Source of the DNA: WLWS01 sp965243105
GTDB lineage: Bacteria; Pseudomonadota; Gammaproteobacteria; Eutrophobiales; Eutrophobiaceae
Direction: 5' to 3'
Assembly (NCBI GenBank): GCA_965243105.1
Contig: CBDEUC010000003.1
Coordinates: forward strand, 372,001 to 436,000
DNA: 64,000 bases
Shown one piece after another: positions 8,923 to 18,525 of this stretch (positions are counted from its first letter, which is position 1; each line of letters starts with the position of its first letter). The notes beneath the pieces were generated by a model that saw nothing but the letters and a program-made list of their open reading frames with translations, was not told the origin of the DNA and did no database searches. The translations under genes were made by a program, and so were the position numbers.

Positions 8923-8946
8923 TTACCCGGGATTATAACGCTGCTG

Positions 8947-10689
8947 CTAACCGGCCGGTGAAGCGTGGTAGAAGTTCTCCGTGTTTGGCTGTCTCACCTT
9001 TGCCATGGCGATATGCTCGGCAGAAATATTGAAAACCCTGTCCTTATTTTCGCCAATCGCTTCCGTCTTGAGACATTCAGCCATATCGTCATCTTTCTCT
9101 GTGAACCCGGCCTTTTCGTTAAATGCCCACTCATCAACAAGACACTGCCAGCCAATGTCGGCCAGTTGTTCATTGCTCACTTCTTCGTTAAACAGGATGC
9201 TGAAAAAATTACGATGCTCATCAATAGTCGGGCCAAGAAACATGCAAAAACCTGATGTGTCACAGAGCGCATTTATGATCTGCACCTCCTGCGATGCTAC
9301 GGCCGCTGCTTCTCCACTAATCTCGGGATCAATCACAAGCCCCGCTGTATGGTCTGCGCCCATTGCACTTGAGCAATAGGTGATACCAGCGGCAAGCAGG
9401 GGTCGCGGATCCCAGGCAGGCATGGCCTGTCCCTTTGCCACAGGTACACGCTCATGGTTACGTGCACTTCCAACGGCCACCGCACCATTGGCGACATCCA
9501 CGGCATCGTTATTACCACCGGTTACGCCCTCGGCAAGTAATTTCTTGGCGGCTTCTGCGTCACCCCATTCCATGCCACCGGCATCCATTAATACCGATAT
9601 CGCCGCACCTGTCTCGATTGTGTCAAGACCCAGTTCATCGCAAAGACGGTCAAGATCGGCGACATCTTCCCAGTTATTGATGGCACAGCAAGAACCCAGC
9701 AACGTCAGGGTTTCAAATTCCAGGGCAGACGTTACGTAATTGCCATCCGAGTCATGTACGATGTTTGAACACTTGACGATGCAACCGGTCATGCAGTTAT
9801 GCATCCCTCCACCCCGTTCATCAAAAGATTCGATGATTCGCGCGCCATCGAGTTTTTCAAACTCAGGGTTTCGTCCATCAATACGATTCTTGTAGGGAAA
9901 GGTATGTAGCATGTTGGCAACCGGGACCACGCTACTGGTGCCATACTTGAAAGTTTCATGCCGGCTTGCCAGGTAGTTCTTGCTGAATTCCTTGATGTAT
10001 TTTGCCAGCGCTTTTGAATCTTCCGGTTTTCGAACCGGGTTTTTGCCTGGATCGATAGCAACCCATTTCAGGCACTTTGAACCCATCACTGCGCCTACAC
10101 CGCCGCGCGCTGCGTGCCTTGCCGGACGCCGTTCCTTATCGCGATCGGTACAGGCTACTGAGGCACCCTTGGCCATCATTTCTCCGGCAGGTCCGATACT
10201 GATTGCTGATGCAGATTTAGGATAATTGGCCAGCAGTTTTTCGCAGCTGGCATAATTCCACATGCCCTTGTACTCCGTGGCATCAATCAGTCGCGCACCT
10301 TCAGCATCGACCTCCAATCCCCAGCGCTTTTCCCTGTCAGCAGGTTGCCCGGTAACCACGATGCCCCTGTAGCCCAGCTTCATGAGGTCAGCGGCTGGCT
10401 CACCACCGGCATTGGCCTCTTTTATGCCTCCTGTCAGGGGGCTTTTGCAGCCAACGGATATACGTCCGGATGTGGGCATTGATGTACCGGACACCACGCC
10501 CGCGGCGAGAACAAGTACGTTGTCAGGACCAAGCGGGTCACAGGTCGGATCACATTCCTTGAGCATGAGTTTTGCCGATAATGCGCGACCTCCAAGAAGC
10601 TTCCATTCCGCGGGGTAGTCTTGTACCGAAACAGTCTGGTCGGTCATGTTTACATAAATTAACTTATCGTTATCCCAGGACGTACTCAT
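8947..10689 (-). CDS. Aldehyde:ferredoxin oxidoreductase, tungsten family (paralogue 2)
   Basis: A 580-residue protein collinear with the AOR at 5619-7364 and clearly its paralogue, with long identical blocks such as SCCAINNWEDVADLDRLCDE. It has the same pterin-binding AARGGVGAVMGSK and GLDTIETG motifs. The cluster cysteines again show CX3CX3C in HNCMTGCIVKCSN, with the fourth in CDTSGFC. The strongest divergence lies between about residues 385 and 415 and at the C-terminus, which suggests different substrates or partners. It stands alone between its own terminator and the divergent P450 gene, with no redox partner gene beside it. Function as an aldehyde-oxidising W enzyme is inferred from the family. 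Confidence 0.9.
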   Translation of the reverse strand: MSTSWDNDKLIYVNMTDQTVSVQDYPAEWKLLGGRALSAKLMLKECDPTCDPLGPDNVLVLAAGVVSGTSMPTSGRISVGCKSPLTGGIKEANAGGEPAADLMKLGYRGIVVTGQPADREKRWGLEVDAEGARLIDATEYKGMWNYASCEKLLANYPKSASAISIGPAGEMMAKGASVACTDRDKERRPARHAARGGVGAVMGSKCLKWVAIDPGKNPVRKPEDSKALAKYIKEFSKNYLASRHETFKYGTSSVVPVANMLHTFPYKNRIDGRNPEFEKLDGARIIESFDERGGGMHNCMTGCIVKCSNIVHDSDGNYVTSALEFETLTLLGSCCAINNWEDVADLDRLCDELGLDTIETGAAISVLMDAGGMEWGDAEAAKKLLAEGVTGGNNDAVDVANGAVAVGSARNHERVPVAKGQAMPAWDPRPLLAAGITYCSSAMGADHTAGLVIDPEISGEAAAVASQEVQIINALCDTSGFCMFLGPTIDEHRNFFSILFNEEVSNEQLADIGWQCLVDEWAFNEKAGFTEKDDDMAECLKTEAIGENKDRVFNISAEHIAMAKVRQPNTENFYHASPAG

Positions 10690-10842
10690 CTTCTTTCTCC
10701 TGTACCTGCTTGTTTTGAAATAGTGCGTTCAAGTCTATGCCAGATCAGTGCTTGCTTCAATCCAGCCAACAAATTGAAAAAACAGTGGAATTTCATCGGT
10801 GTAGACAAGCACTGCCCGGGCTGTTAATTCATGCGTATCCAG

Positions 10843-10848
10843 TATAAT
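10843..10848 (+). promoter_or_regulatory. Candidate -10 element of the P450 gene
   Basis: A perfect TATAAT lies 26 bp before the P450 start codon. No convincing -35 hexamer is found at the right distance, so activation by a regulator is possible. A GGAG ribosome site follows at 10862-10865. Confidence 0.4.
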
Positions 10849-10873
10849 CCCTTATTTACCCGGAGTTTCTTAA

Positions 10874-12103
10874 ATGGGCGGTCTTTCCAGCCAGGACCAG
10901 GCGTTTATTGATAGTTTTGACCCGCGCAAGCTTCCCGGGGATTTTTACGAAAATCCCTATCCCTACTATAGCCTGCTTCGGGAAAATGACCCGGTTCACC
11001 GGTGCCCGGATGGCTCCTGGTTCCTTGGCAGGCATGCTGATCTGCGCATGGTGTACAGGGACCACAAGACCTTTAGCTCGGACAAGAAAGAGTTGTTCAA
11101 GCCCCTGTTTGGCGACAGCCTCCTGTATGAGCACCATACCACCAGCCTGGTGTTTAACGACCCACCGCTGCATACACATGTACGCAAGGCGATAGGTGAT
11201 GCACTTTCCCAGAAAACCGTGGTAGCCATGGAAGCCAGCCTGGTAGACCTGGTAGAGGACCTTCTTGACGGTTTGCAGGAGCGTGAGCAGTTTGATTTCG
11301 TTGACGACTTTGCCAGCATTATCCCCATCGAAGTCATCAGCAACCTGCTGCGTGTACCGAGAGAGGACCGTCTCCTGCTTCGACGCTGGGCGGTGGCCAT
11401 TCTCGGGGCCCTGGAATTTGACCTTCCGGCTGATCGCTTTGAGCTCGGCAACCAGTGTGTCAGGGAATTCCTTGATTACCTTGACGGCTTTGTCGATGAA
11501 CGGCGGCGTAACCTGAGTGATGATGACGACGATATCCTCAGCCGTCTTATCCGCTGGGAGTCCGAAGGCTTTCGTCTTTCCGATGAGCAGCTTTATCACC
11601 AGGTGATTTTCCTGCTCAACGCCGGGCACGATACCACTACCAATCTCATCGCCAATGGCACGCTGGCATTATTGAAAAACCCGGCGCAACTGGAATTATT
11701 GAAGTCGCAACCGGAGCTCATCAGCTCTGCCGTAGAAGAATTCCTCAGGTATGAAAGTCCCGTGCAGCTGGGCAACCGCCTGGCAACCAGGGATGTTGAA
11801 ATTGGTGGCCAGCTAATCCCCGCGGGTGCGAACCTGCACCTGGGGATCGGGGCGGCAAACCGCGATCCCGGGGTCTACGCGGAAGCGGACAGTCTCGACG
11901 TCACTCGAAATCCGCGGGACCACCATGCCTTTGCCGGCGGGATACATCTTTGTGCTGGCCTGAACGTGGCGAGGCTGGAAGCCAGGATTGCCATTCCCGC
12001 ATTGCTGCAACGCTTTCCGAATCTTTCTCTCGCTGGCGAGGCGGTCTTTGATACTCGTGCCCGTTTTCGAGCCCTGCTCAAGATGCCGGTCGCAACGGAC
12101 TGA
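10874..12103 (+). CDS. Cytochrome P450
   Basis: A 409-residue soluble bacterial P450. The oxygen-activating I-helix motif AGHDTT is at 250-255, the K-helix ExxR at EEFLR 288-292, and the haem-binding loop FAGGIHLCAG has the thiolate Cys at 360. N-terminal FYENPYPYYSLLRENDPV is typical of class I bacterial enzymes that take electrons from ferredoxin. No ferredoxin or reductase gene lies beside it. ATG at 10874 has GGAG 8 nt upstream. It is divergent from AOR2, with a 184-bp shared promoter region. The substrate is not predictable; fatty acid, terpene or aromatic hydroxylation are all possible. Confidence 0.95.
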   Translation: MGGLSSQDQAFIDSFDPRKLPGDFYENPYPYYSLLRENDPVHRCPDGSWFLGRHADLRMVYRDHKTFSSDKKELFKPLFGDSLLYEHHTTSLVFNDPPLHTHVRKAIGDALSQKTVVAMEASLVDLVEDLLDGLQEREQFDFVDDFASIIPIEVISNLLRVPREDRLLLRRWAVAILGALEFDLPADRFELGNQCVREFLDYLDGFVDERRRNLSDDDDDILSRLIRWESEGFRLSDEQLYHQVIFLLNAGHDTTTNLIANGTLALLKNPAQLELLKSQPELISSAVEEFLRYESPVQLGNRLATRDVEIGGQLIPAGANLHLGIGAANRDPGVYAEADSLDVTRNPRDHHAFAGGIHLCAGLNVARLEARIAIPALLQRFPNLSLAGEAVFDTRARFRALLKMPVATD

Positions 12104-12115
12104 CGTCAGCAGGGC

Positions 12116-12619
12116 TCAGGGATCGATCAGCGTTATTTCGATATTCTTACCGAGCTCGTCGGTGGTAAAAGCCGAATCTTCAAACTTTGGAAATCCAAAT
12201 TTGGGTTCAGGATTCATCGAAAGACCAAAGGGCTCCTTGGGCATCATGTTCCATTTTTTCTTCAGTTTTCGATTGGCGTCCAGATCGTGGTAAGCCACTA
12301 CAGCATAGCTGCCACTTTCATCCAGGTTAAAACAAACCCTGTGCTGTTCATGCTCGGCGGGAATACGGATCCTTTTTAACCGGCCCTTCTTACGCAAAAA
12401 ATGTTTTGGATCGTTATATAGCTCAACGGTCAGCAAACCACCGGCTCCCACGTTATCCAGCGCCACGCGAACCTGCGCGATAGTTTCATCACAGGTGTCT
12501 GCCTCTTCGCCCGGACGCACCTCGAGGTCCTGTTCGCTTTCTGCGATTGCAGTAGTGGCCAGTAGAAATAGAACTGCAGAATAAATAATTTTTCCTGTCA
12601 TGCCCTGTTTGACCGCCAT
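12116..12619 (-). CDS. Secreted DUF2141 protein
   Basis: 167 residues with a signal peptide (IIYSAVLFLLATTAIAES). The mature part matches the DUF2141 pattern: VELYNDPKHFLRKKG, YAVVAYHDLDANRKLKKKW, PFGLSMNP and KFEDSAF. These are the calcium-dock-like HDLDANRKLK and the FED block seen in this periplasmic family of unknown function. It is 23 bp downstream of the RND permease gene on the same strand, so it probably belongs to that operon. The upstream ATG at 12619 was kept, although another ATG at 12601 is possible. Confidence 0.8.
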   Translation of the reverse strand: MAVKQGMTGKIIYSAVLFLLATTAIAESEQDLEVRPGEEADTCDETIAQVRVALDNVGAGGLLTVELYNDPKHFLRKKGRLKRIRIPAEHEQHRVCFNLDESGSYAVVAYHDLDANRKLKKKWNMMPKEPFGLSMNPEPKFGFPKFEDSAFTTDELGKNIEITLIDP

Positions 12620-12642
12620 GGAATAAAAAGGTTTATAAAAGC

Positions 12643-15600
12643 TCAGGCAGTATGAGCACTGGATGCATCACCCCGGTACATTGTCCGGAGGTATTTTTGC
12701 AGATCATCAACGATCAGCACATTGGCTGGAATCATGATCAGGGTAATCAGGGTCGCAAAAAGGATCCCGAATCCCAGCGAAATACCCATGGGGATCAGGA
12801 ACTGCGCCTGTACAGACTTTTCAAACATCAGCGGCAGCAATCCAAAAAAGGTAGTGAGAGATGTTAAGAACACAGGTCTAAACCTGGCAACCCCGGCACT
12901 CAGTACTGCATCAATGAGCGAGGCACCGGCATTCTTTCGCTGGTTGATATAATCTACCAGCACCAGCGAATCATTCACCACCACGCCAATCAACGCCATC
13001 AGGCCGAGGATGCTGGGGAAGGTTAGCTCCCTGCCCATGATCCAGTGCCCCATGACAGCGCCAATTAAACCGAAAGGAATCACCGACATTATAATCAGGG
13101 GTTCAATATAAGATTTAAGTGGTAAGGCCAGTAAAACATAGATTGCAAAAAGCAGGATGATCAATCCCACCTGCAGGCTGCCAAAAGATTCCCGCTGGTG
13201 TTTTGCTTCACCCTCAAAGGAATAAGTCACGCCAGGGTAAGCCAGCAGCAATGCATCAATATATTCCCTGAGATCGTTGTTAACCACGGTCATGTTTACC
13301 TTGTCCTTGTCCACGTCTGCGGTCACGTTCATCGTACGATAACGGTCTATTCGCGTGATCGTCGATGGTCCCTTGTCAGGGAGCATGGTCGCGACATGTG
13401 ACAGGGGTATACGTCGACCATCCGGCGTATTTATCAGGTATTCATCAAGCGTGGCCACGGTACTGCGTTCTTCCTTTGGCAATCTCACCAGCACACGAAT
13501 ATCATCCCTGCCTCTTTGAATACGCTGTGCCTCGAATCCGCGAAAAGCCTGGCTTACCTGGCTGACAATGTCTGCCCGGGTTAGGCCCATGACGTGCCCC
13601 TGTGGTGTCAACTCAATGCGTAACTCTTCCTTGCCGTCGGCCAGGCTGTCCTGGATATCAAAAACGTCCGGGTAGGTGGCAAGTCGGGCCTTGACCAGGT
13701 CACCAAGCTCAGAAAGTTCATCAAGTGATGGTCCGCTGAATTGCACATCAATGGGATCACCAGTGTGAATAAGCTCTGCCTTGAAAGTGAGGGATTCAGC
13801 CCCGGGGATGGTTCCTATCAGCTTGCGCCATTCTTTCACCATGGCCTTGGTGCTGACTGCAACCTTGCGTTCATCCGATGGAATCGTCTCAAATACCACG
13901 CGTCCAAAATGATCCGCGTTTCCCTGTCGTGGGCCTGCAGAACCCGTGATGGAAAGAATATTCTGGATAATATATTCACCACCTTCGCCATCGGTGTATT
14001 TTTTCTGTAACTCAAAGGCGGCATCCCTGATACGGGCAATGTTCCTGTCAGTGACATCAAACGGCGTGCCCACCGGCATCTCCAGCCGCGCAATGGCAAA
14101 GTCCCCTTCAACCCGGGGAAAGAATACAAACTTGGCCCAGCCACTGGTCACCAGCGCGATTGTCAGTATCAGCACGCCGATAAAGGTGGCCAGCACAGAA
14201 TAGCGGTTGCTCACCGAGAACTGCAGCAAGGGTTTGTAGTAGCTGATAATAAAATTTTCAAAGCCCGAGGCAAATGCACGCTGCCAGCGAGTCAAAAAGC
14301 TCGCGTTTTTCTCAACACTGCCGACGTTAATGTGCTTTAAATGCGCCGGAAGCACCAGCTTTGACTCGACAAGTGAGAACAGCAGGCATGGGATCACGAC
14401 CGCAGGTATCGGCGCCATGAAGTCACCCATTCGGCCCTCGATGAAAGCGAGCGGAGCAAAAGCGGCAACGGTGGTCAGGATTCCAAAGGTAACTGGTATG
14501 GCCACCTGCTTTGTGCCGAGAATCGACGCCTGCAGGCGATCGCCCCCTTCCCGCATCCGCGTATAAACATTTTCCCCGGTGACGATGGCATCATCGACCA
14601 CGATGCCCAGCACGATTATAAAACCGAACAGGCTCATCATGTTGATGCTGGTACCAAATATGGACATGGTCATCAGGGCACCGAGAAAACTTACGGGTAT
14701 GCCGATAAACACCCAGAAAGCCACGGCCGGTTGTAGAAACAGTGATAACAGCAGTATGACCAGGAAGCCACCCTGTATGGCATTGTTGGTGAGGGTACTG
14801 AGACGTCCCTTGAGTATGGTGGAATTGTCATCCCAGTAGGAAAGTGTGATCCCTACAGGCAAGTCGGCCTGGCGCTCGGCGATGTAATTTCGAACCTTTT
14901 CCGCGATTTCCAGGGCGCTTTGATCGCCAATACGATACACCTGTATCAGGCCCGCGTAATCGCCATTGAACCCCGTGCGCAATGACACTTCTTCAAAACC
15001 ATCGTTCACGGTAGCGACATCTGCAACACGAATAATGGTGCCATCCACATTGGTCTTGACCACGATGTCTTCAAAATCAACCCGGCGGTAAGCCTGCCCC
15101 TTGGAACGGATAAGCACATCCCCGCCATCGGTCCTGACATTTCCTGCCGAAATATCGAGAGAGCTACGCTGTACCGCCTGCGCAATGTCGGCAAGGTTCA
15201 GGTTGAAGTCACGCAAGCGATCCTGGGATGCTTCGATACTGATTTCATATTTTCTAACCGCATCCAGCTTGACCTGGGTGATGCCGTCGACCCTTAGTAA
15301 ATCCTCCCTGACCTGTTCTGCGTAACTTCGAATTTCCTTTTCGTTATAGTTACCGCCAACCACCACTGATATCACCTCGTGGGTGAACTGAGACAGGCTG
15401 ACTACAGGTTTCTCGGTATCCGCTGGAAAAGTATTGATGGAATCAACACGGTTTTTTACATCATTAAGTAATTCACGCGGCTCGTAGTCAGAATCAACCT
15501 CGATAGCCACCGAGGTGCTGCCTTCCACAGAGCGGCTGGTTATCTTGTCGATCCCCTCCAGGTCCTGTACTGCTTCTTCAATACGAATCGCCACACCAAG

Positions 15601-15777
15601 TTCAATATCTTCCGGGGTTGCGCCACGAAGCGGCACCGCAACCGTGATAACACTGGGTTCTACCTCGGGAAATATTTCGAACTTTAGCAGGTACAACAGG
15701 GAGTAAAGGCCACAGACCACGATGCCAACCAGTAACAGGTTGGCGGCAACATCGTTCCGTGCAAACCAGGCAATCAT
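12643..15777 (-). CDS. RND efflux permease (AcrB superfamily), system 1
   Basis: A 1044-residue inner-membrane proton antiporter of the RND superfamily. It has two repeats of one plus five membrane helices, each followed by a large periplasmic loop. TM4 has the proton-relay pair in GIVVDDAIVTGENV, equivalent to AcrB Asp407/Asp408. The TM10 lysine of AcrB is replaced (GVVVNDSLVLVDY), as in many non-AcrB members. Adaptor and outer-membrane factor genes lie immediately upstream in the same direction, 2-3 bp apart, giving a complete tripartite pump. The substrate is unknown. The neighbouring aromatic-acid and acetate-type transporters suggest small organic compounds, but that is inference. Confidence 0.93.
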   Translation of the reverse strand: MIAWFARNDVAANLLLVGIVVCGLYSLLYLLKFEIFPEVEPSVITVAVPLRGATPEDIELGVAIRIEEAVQDLEGIDKITSRSVEGSTSVAIEVDSDYEPRELLNDVKNRVDSINTFPADTEKPVVSLSQFTHEVISVVVGGNYNEKEIRSYAEQVREDLLRVDGITQVKLDAVRKYEISIEASQDRLRDFNLNLADIAQAVQRSSLDISAGNVRTDGGDVLIRSKGQAYRRVDFEDIVVKTNVDGTIIRVADVATVNDGFEEVSLRTGFNGDYAGLIQVYRIGDQSALEIAEKVRNYIAERQADLPVGITLSYWDDNSTILKGRLSTLTNNAIQGGFLVILLLSLFLQPAVAFWVFIGIPVSFLGALMTMSIFGTSINMMSLFGFIIVLGIVVDDAIVTGENVYTRMREGGDRLQASILGTKQVAIPVTFGILTTVAAFAPLAFIEGRMGDFMAPIPAVVIPCLLFSLVESKLVLPAHLKHINVGSVEKNASFLTRWQRAFASGFENFIISYYKPLLQFSVSNRYSVLATFIGVLILTIALVTSGWAKFVFFPRVEGDFAIARLEMPVGTPFDVTDRNIARIRDAAFELQKKYTDGEGGEYIIQNILSITGSAGPRQGNADHFGRVVFETIPSDERKVAVSTKAMVKEWRKLIGTIPGAESLTFKAELIHTGDPIDVQFSGPSLDELSELGDLVKARLATYPDVFDIQDSLADGKEELRIELTPQGHVMGLTRADIVSQVSQAFRGFEAQRIQRGRDDIRVLVRLPKEERSTVATLDEYLINTPDGRRIPLSHVATMLPDKGPSTITRIDRYRTMNVTADVDKDKVNMTVVNNDLREYIDALLLAYPGVTYSFEGEAKHQRESFGSLQVGLIILLFAIYVLLALPLKSYIEPLIIMSVIPFGLIGAVMGHWIMGRELTFPSILGLMALIGVVVNDSLVLVDYINQRKNAGASLIDAVLSAGVARFRPVFLTSLTTFFGLLPLMFEKSVQAQFLIPMGISLGFGILFATLITLIMIPANVLIVDDLQKYLRTMYRGDASSAHTA

Positions 15778-15779
15778 GA

Positions 15780-16991
15780 TCAGGTTCCAGGGTTAGGCAT
15801 TAATGTAGAGGCCGTGTCCCGGGACGAAGTGGATTTCTCGGTACTCACGCTGACCCGTACCCCGGAAGTTACCTGTCCGAGGGGTGTCAGGACCAGCCTG
15901 TCTCCAGCCTCGAGACCACGTTCAATGAGAGCCTCGGACTGGTTTTGCCAGGCAATATCAATGTCCCGTCGTTGCAAAACCCCATCTTCAACGATGTATA
16001 CATAACTTCCCTGGTAAATCGCGCGGTTAGGAATGACCAGGGCGGTAGCAAGCTCCTTTCCGCCAAGTTGCGCCGTGACATACTGACCAATTTTCAGCGG
16101 CGTTCGACCCTCGGCGCCACTACCAAAGGGATCGTCAATCTGTGCAACCACGTGTAACTGCCGGGCACTCTCGTCAATGGCACTTTCCGTTCGCACGACT
16201 TTTCCGATCCACGTAGTGCCACCGGCCAGCTCGGAGTGTATTGCGACTTCGGGGCCATCAGCCTGCTGCTCGCTACTGAACCGATAGTCTTCAGGAAGAT
16301 CGATAAATGCAAGGTCGCGGTTACGCAGGGGTAAGCGGATTTCCACGTAGTCTACCGCATACACTTCGGCCAGCTGAGAATTTCTTCCCACCACCTGGCC
16401 CACGTCTACCATCTTGTTCATGACCCGACCTGCGAATGGCGCGAGAATACGGGTGCGCTCCAGCTCAAGTTTTGACTTCGACAGCGCTGATTCCGCTGAA
16501 ATAACACGCGCTTCAGCCGCAAGTAGCTGCGGCTTTCGCAGCACCAGGTCGGGCGCGTCACCCTGGTTTCCAAGACGATTCCAGTCTTCCAGCGCCTGCA
16601 CAGCTCGTGCTTCCTCCTGCGCCAGGGCCTGCCTTGCATCCATCAGTGACGCTTCAGCAATTTTTACATCAGCTTCATAGTCCCTGCTGTCGATGCTTAG
16701 CAGGGGATCATTTTCTTCAAAGAATCCACCTTCGCGCAGGCTGTCACTGATCCCGGTAATTTCACCGTCGACCTGTGCCACCAGCATGCTGCGGGTGCGA
16801 GGCTGGACGGTGCCATAGCTTTCCAGCTTTACATGGTACGGGCGACGGTCAAGGGTTAGCACATCCACCGTCATCTGCGGCTCCTGCACTGGTCGAATAC
16901 GCTCTGCCTCTGGCGGATTCTTTAGCACGACAAATGCTATACCTCCAAGGAGGAGCAGTATGACGAGAGGAGCAAGTTTCTTCATAGCCAT
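15780..16991 (-). CDS. RND periplasmic adaptor (membrane fusion protein), system 1
   Basis: A 403-residue HlyD/AcrA-family adaptor with an N-terminal membrane anchor or signal (LAPLVILLLLGGIAFVVL). A barrel-sandwich half-motif LVAQVDGEITGISDSLREGG is followed by a coiled-coil hairpin around 110-180, and a second lipoyl half-motif RILAPFAGRVMNKMVDVGQ. It bridges the permease and the outer-membrane factor. The start lies 3 bp after the outer-membrane-factor stop codon and the end 2 bp before the permease start, so all three are one operon. Confidence 0.92.
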   Translation of the reverse strand: MAMKKLAPLVILLLLGGIAFVVLKNPPEAERIRPVQEPQMTVDVLTLDRRPYHVKLESYGTVQPRTRSMLVAQVDGEITGISDSLREGGFFEENDPLLSIDSRDYEADVKIAEASLMDARQALAQEEARAVQALEDWNRLGNQGDAPDLVLRKPQLLAAEARVISAESALSKSKLELERTRILAPFAGRVMNKMVDVGQVVGRNSQLAEVYAVDYVEIRLPLRNRDLAFIDLPEDYRFSSEQQADGPEVAIHSELAGGTTWIGKVVRTESAIDESARQLHVVAQIDDPFGSGAEGRTPLKIGQYVTAQLGGKELATALVIPNRAIYQGSYVYIVEDGVLQRRDIDIAWQNQSEALIERGLEAGDRLVLTPLGQVTSGVRVSVSTEKSTSSRDTASTLMPNPGT

Positions 16992-16994
16992 TAT

Positions 16995-18380
16995 TCAGGA
17001 ATTTTCCACGTCAAAGTTTCCGCCCAGGGCCAGGTAAAGATTAATCCTGTTTTGCAGAAGCTGGTTGCGCAACTCGATTACCGAGGACTGTGCGTCAAAT
17101 GCCCGCCGCTGCGATTCCAGCACCGTGGTATATGTGACAAGCCCACGCTGGTACTGTTCAAAGGCCAGCTCAAATGCCGAAGACGCGTGCTTCTCGGCTT
17201 CAAGAGTAGCCTGGTACTGGTCTCGTAATGCGGACTGCCTGGAAATGGTGTTTTCAACCTCGGAAAAGGCCTGGTAAAGCAACTCCAGGTACTGCTTTTC
17301 CGCCTGCACCACCTGGCTTCGAGCACGCTCCTCCTCGGCCTTTAACCTGCCTGCATTAAAAAGTGGCTGGCTCAGGTTTCCGAGCAGTGACCAGGCCGGC
17401 GGACTACCATCCAGCAACTGGCTCAATTCGTTGGACGCATCACTGGCCGAGGCTGCGAGTGAGATCCTTGGAAATCGCTGCTTGTGAGCAATCGCAAGCC
17501 CAACATCCGCCGACAGCAGTGAATACCACGCCTGCTGCAAATCCGGTCGTCGGCTGACAAGTTCCGATGGCAATCCAGCGGGAATCGATTGCGTCAGCAT
17601 GGGAAGATTCTCGCCTGTTTCAATTGCACCATCCGGGTATTCAGCCATCAATACCTGCAATGCTGTCCTGTTCTCAAGCAATGTTTGTTGCTGCTGGGCA
17701 ATGCGGGAACGTTCCTGCTCTACAGTTGTACGGGTAAGATATACATCCAGTGCCGAATTTAATCCCTGCCGATACGCTCTTTCGATGATATCCATATCAA
17801 CATTCAGGTTTTCAAGTCTCTCCTGGAACAGGTTCAGGGATTGCGCAGCGCTGATAACGTTAAACCATGCCCGGGACACGTCAGCCGCAAGTGAATTCCT
17901 CGCCTGCCTGTAGCCCGCCTCTTCCGCCGCAAGGTTGAGAGTCGCCTGCCTCTGTGTGTCGGCCAACCTTCCCCAGAGATCAAGTTCAAAACTCAGCTCA
18001 CCACTGATTTGAAAATTATTATTGGGCCCGATCAGTCGCTCGGCAAAAACCTGCCGCTGTCGCGATGCAGTTGATGTCAGGTTAAACTCGGGATAACGGC
18101 TGGCGCCACTGACGATGACAGACTGACGCGCCTGTGCAATTCGTTGCTCCTGCTGTGCGAGACGAAAGTTATTTTGCATGGCTGTGGCCACCATGTTTTC
18201 CAGTGCCGTGTTATTGAAATCTTTTAACCAGGCCTCGCTTACTTTTTCCAGGGTAGTCTCATTCGCCCAGTTACCGGGGGCATGACTGTCTCTCACACCG
18301 GGTGTGATGGCTGAACGGCTACACCCTCCTAAAAGGATGGTGGCCAGCAACATTCCGACAGTAACTGCGGATTTCTTCAC
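16995..18380 (-). CDS. RND outer-membrane factor lipoprotein (NodT/OprM family), system 1
   Basis: The open frame extends to 18629, but the first 83 residues overlap the MFS gene and look non-coding. A GTG at 18380 gives a clean lipoprotein signal: VKKSAVTVGMLLATILLGGC, with the lipobox LGGC. The resulting protein of about 461 residues has two OEP repeats with the long amphipathic helices that form the periplasmic tunnel, for example ARQSVIVSGASRYPEFNLT and RSQVVQAEKQYLELLYQAF. It is the exit duct for the adjacent adaptor and permease. The first gene of the pump operon, it sits about 145 bp after the MFS transporter gene in the same direction. Confidence 0.88.
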   Translation of the reverse strand: MKKSAVTVGMLLATILLGGCSRSAITPGVRDSHAPGNWANETTLEKVSEAWLKDFNNTALENMVATAMQNNFRLAQQEQRIAQARQSVIVSGASRYPEFNLTSTASRQRQVFAERLIGPNNNFQISGELSFELDLWGRLADTQRQATLNLAAEEAGYRQARNSLAADVSRAWFNVISAAQSLNLFQERLENLNVDMDIIERAYRQGLNSALDVYLTRTTVEQERSRIAQQQQTLLENRTALQVLMAEYPDGAIETGENLPMLTQSIPAGLPSELVSRRPDLQQAWYSLLSADVGLAIAHKQRFPRISLAASASDASNELSQLLDGSPPAWSLLGNLSQPLFNAGRLKAEEERARSQVVQAEKQYLELLYQAFSEVENTISRQSALRDQYQATLEAEKHASSAFELAFEQYQRGLVTYTTVLESQRRAFDAQSSVIELRNQLLQNRINLYLALGGNFDVENS

Positions 18381-18525
18381 TAATTCACTTCTTAATTTGA
18401 GACTGAAGAATATCTTGCGATATTTTATGGAGATTTTCGAGTAAGACAGGCTAATACTGCAAATATTCCTTTTTATTTGCATAAAGTCGGTACATTGAAA
18501 AGTGTCCCTGGCGAGCCAGGAAGTA

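Larger units (their letters stand above)
8606..8946. other. Intergenic region between the GGDEF gene and AOR2
   Basis: 341 bp without a supported gene. It holds the leader of the diguanylate cyclase gene, a 24-bp palindrome at 8792-8815 and the AOR2 terminator at 8893-8922. I see no RNA gene or further coding potential. Confidence 0.6.
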
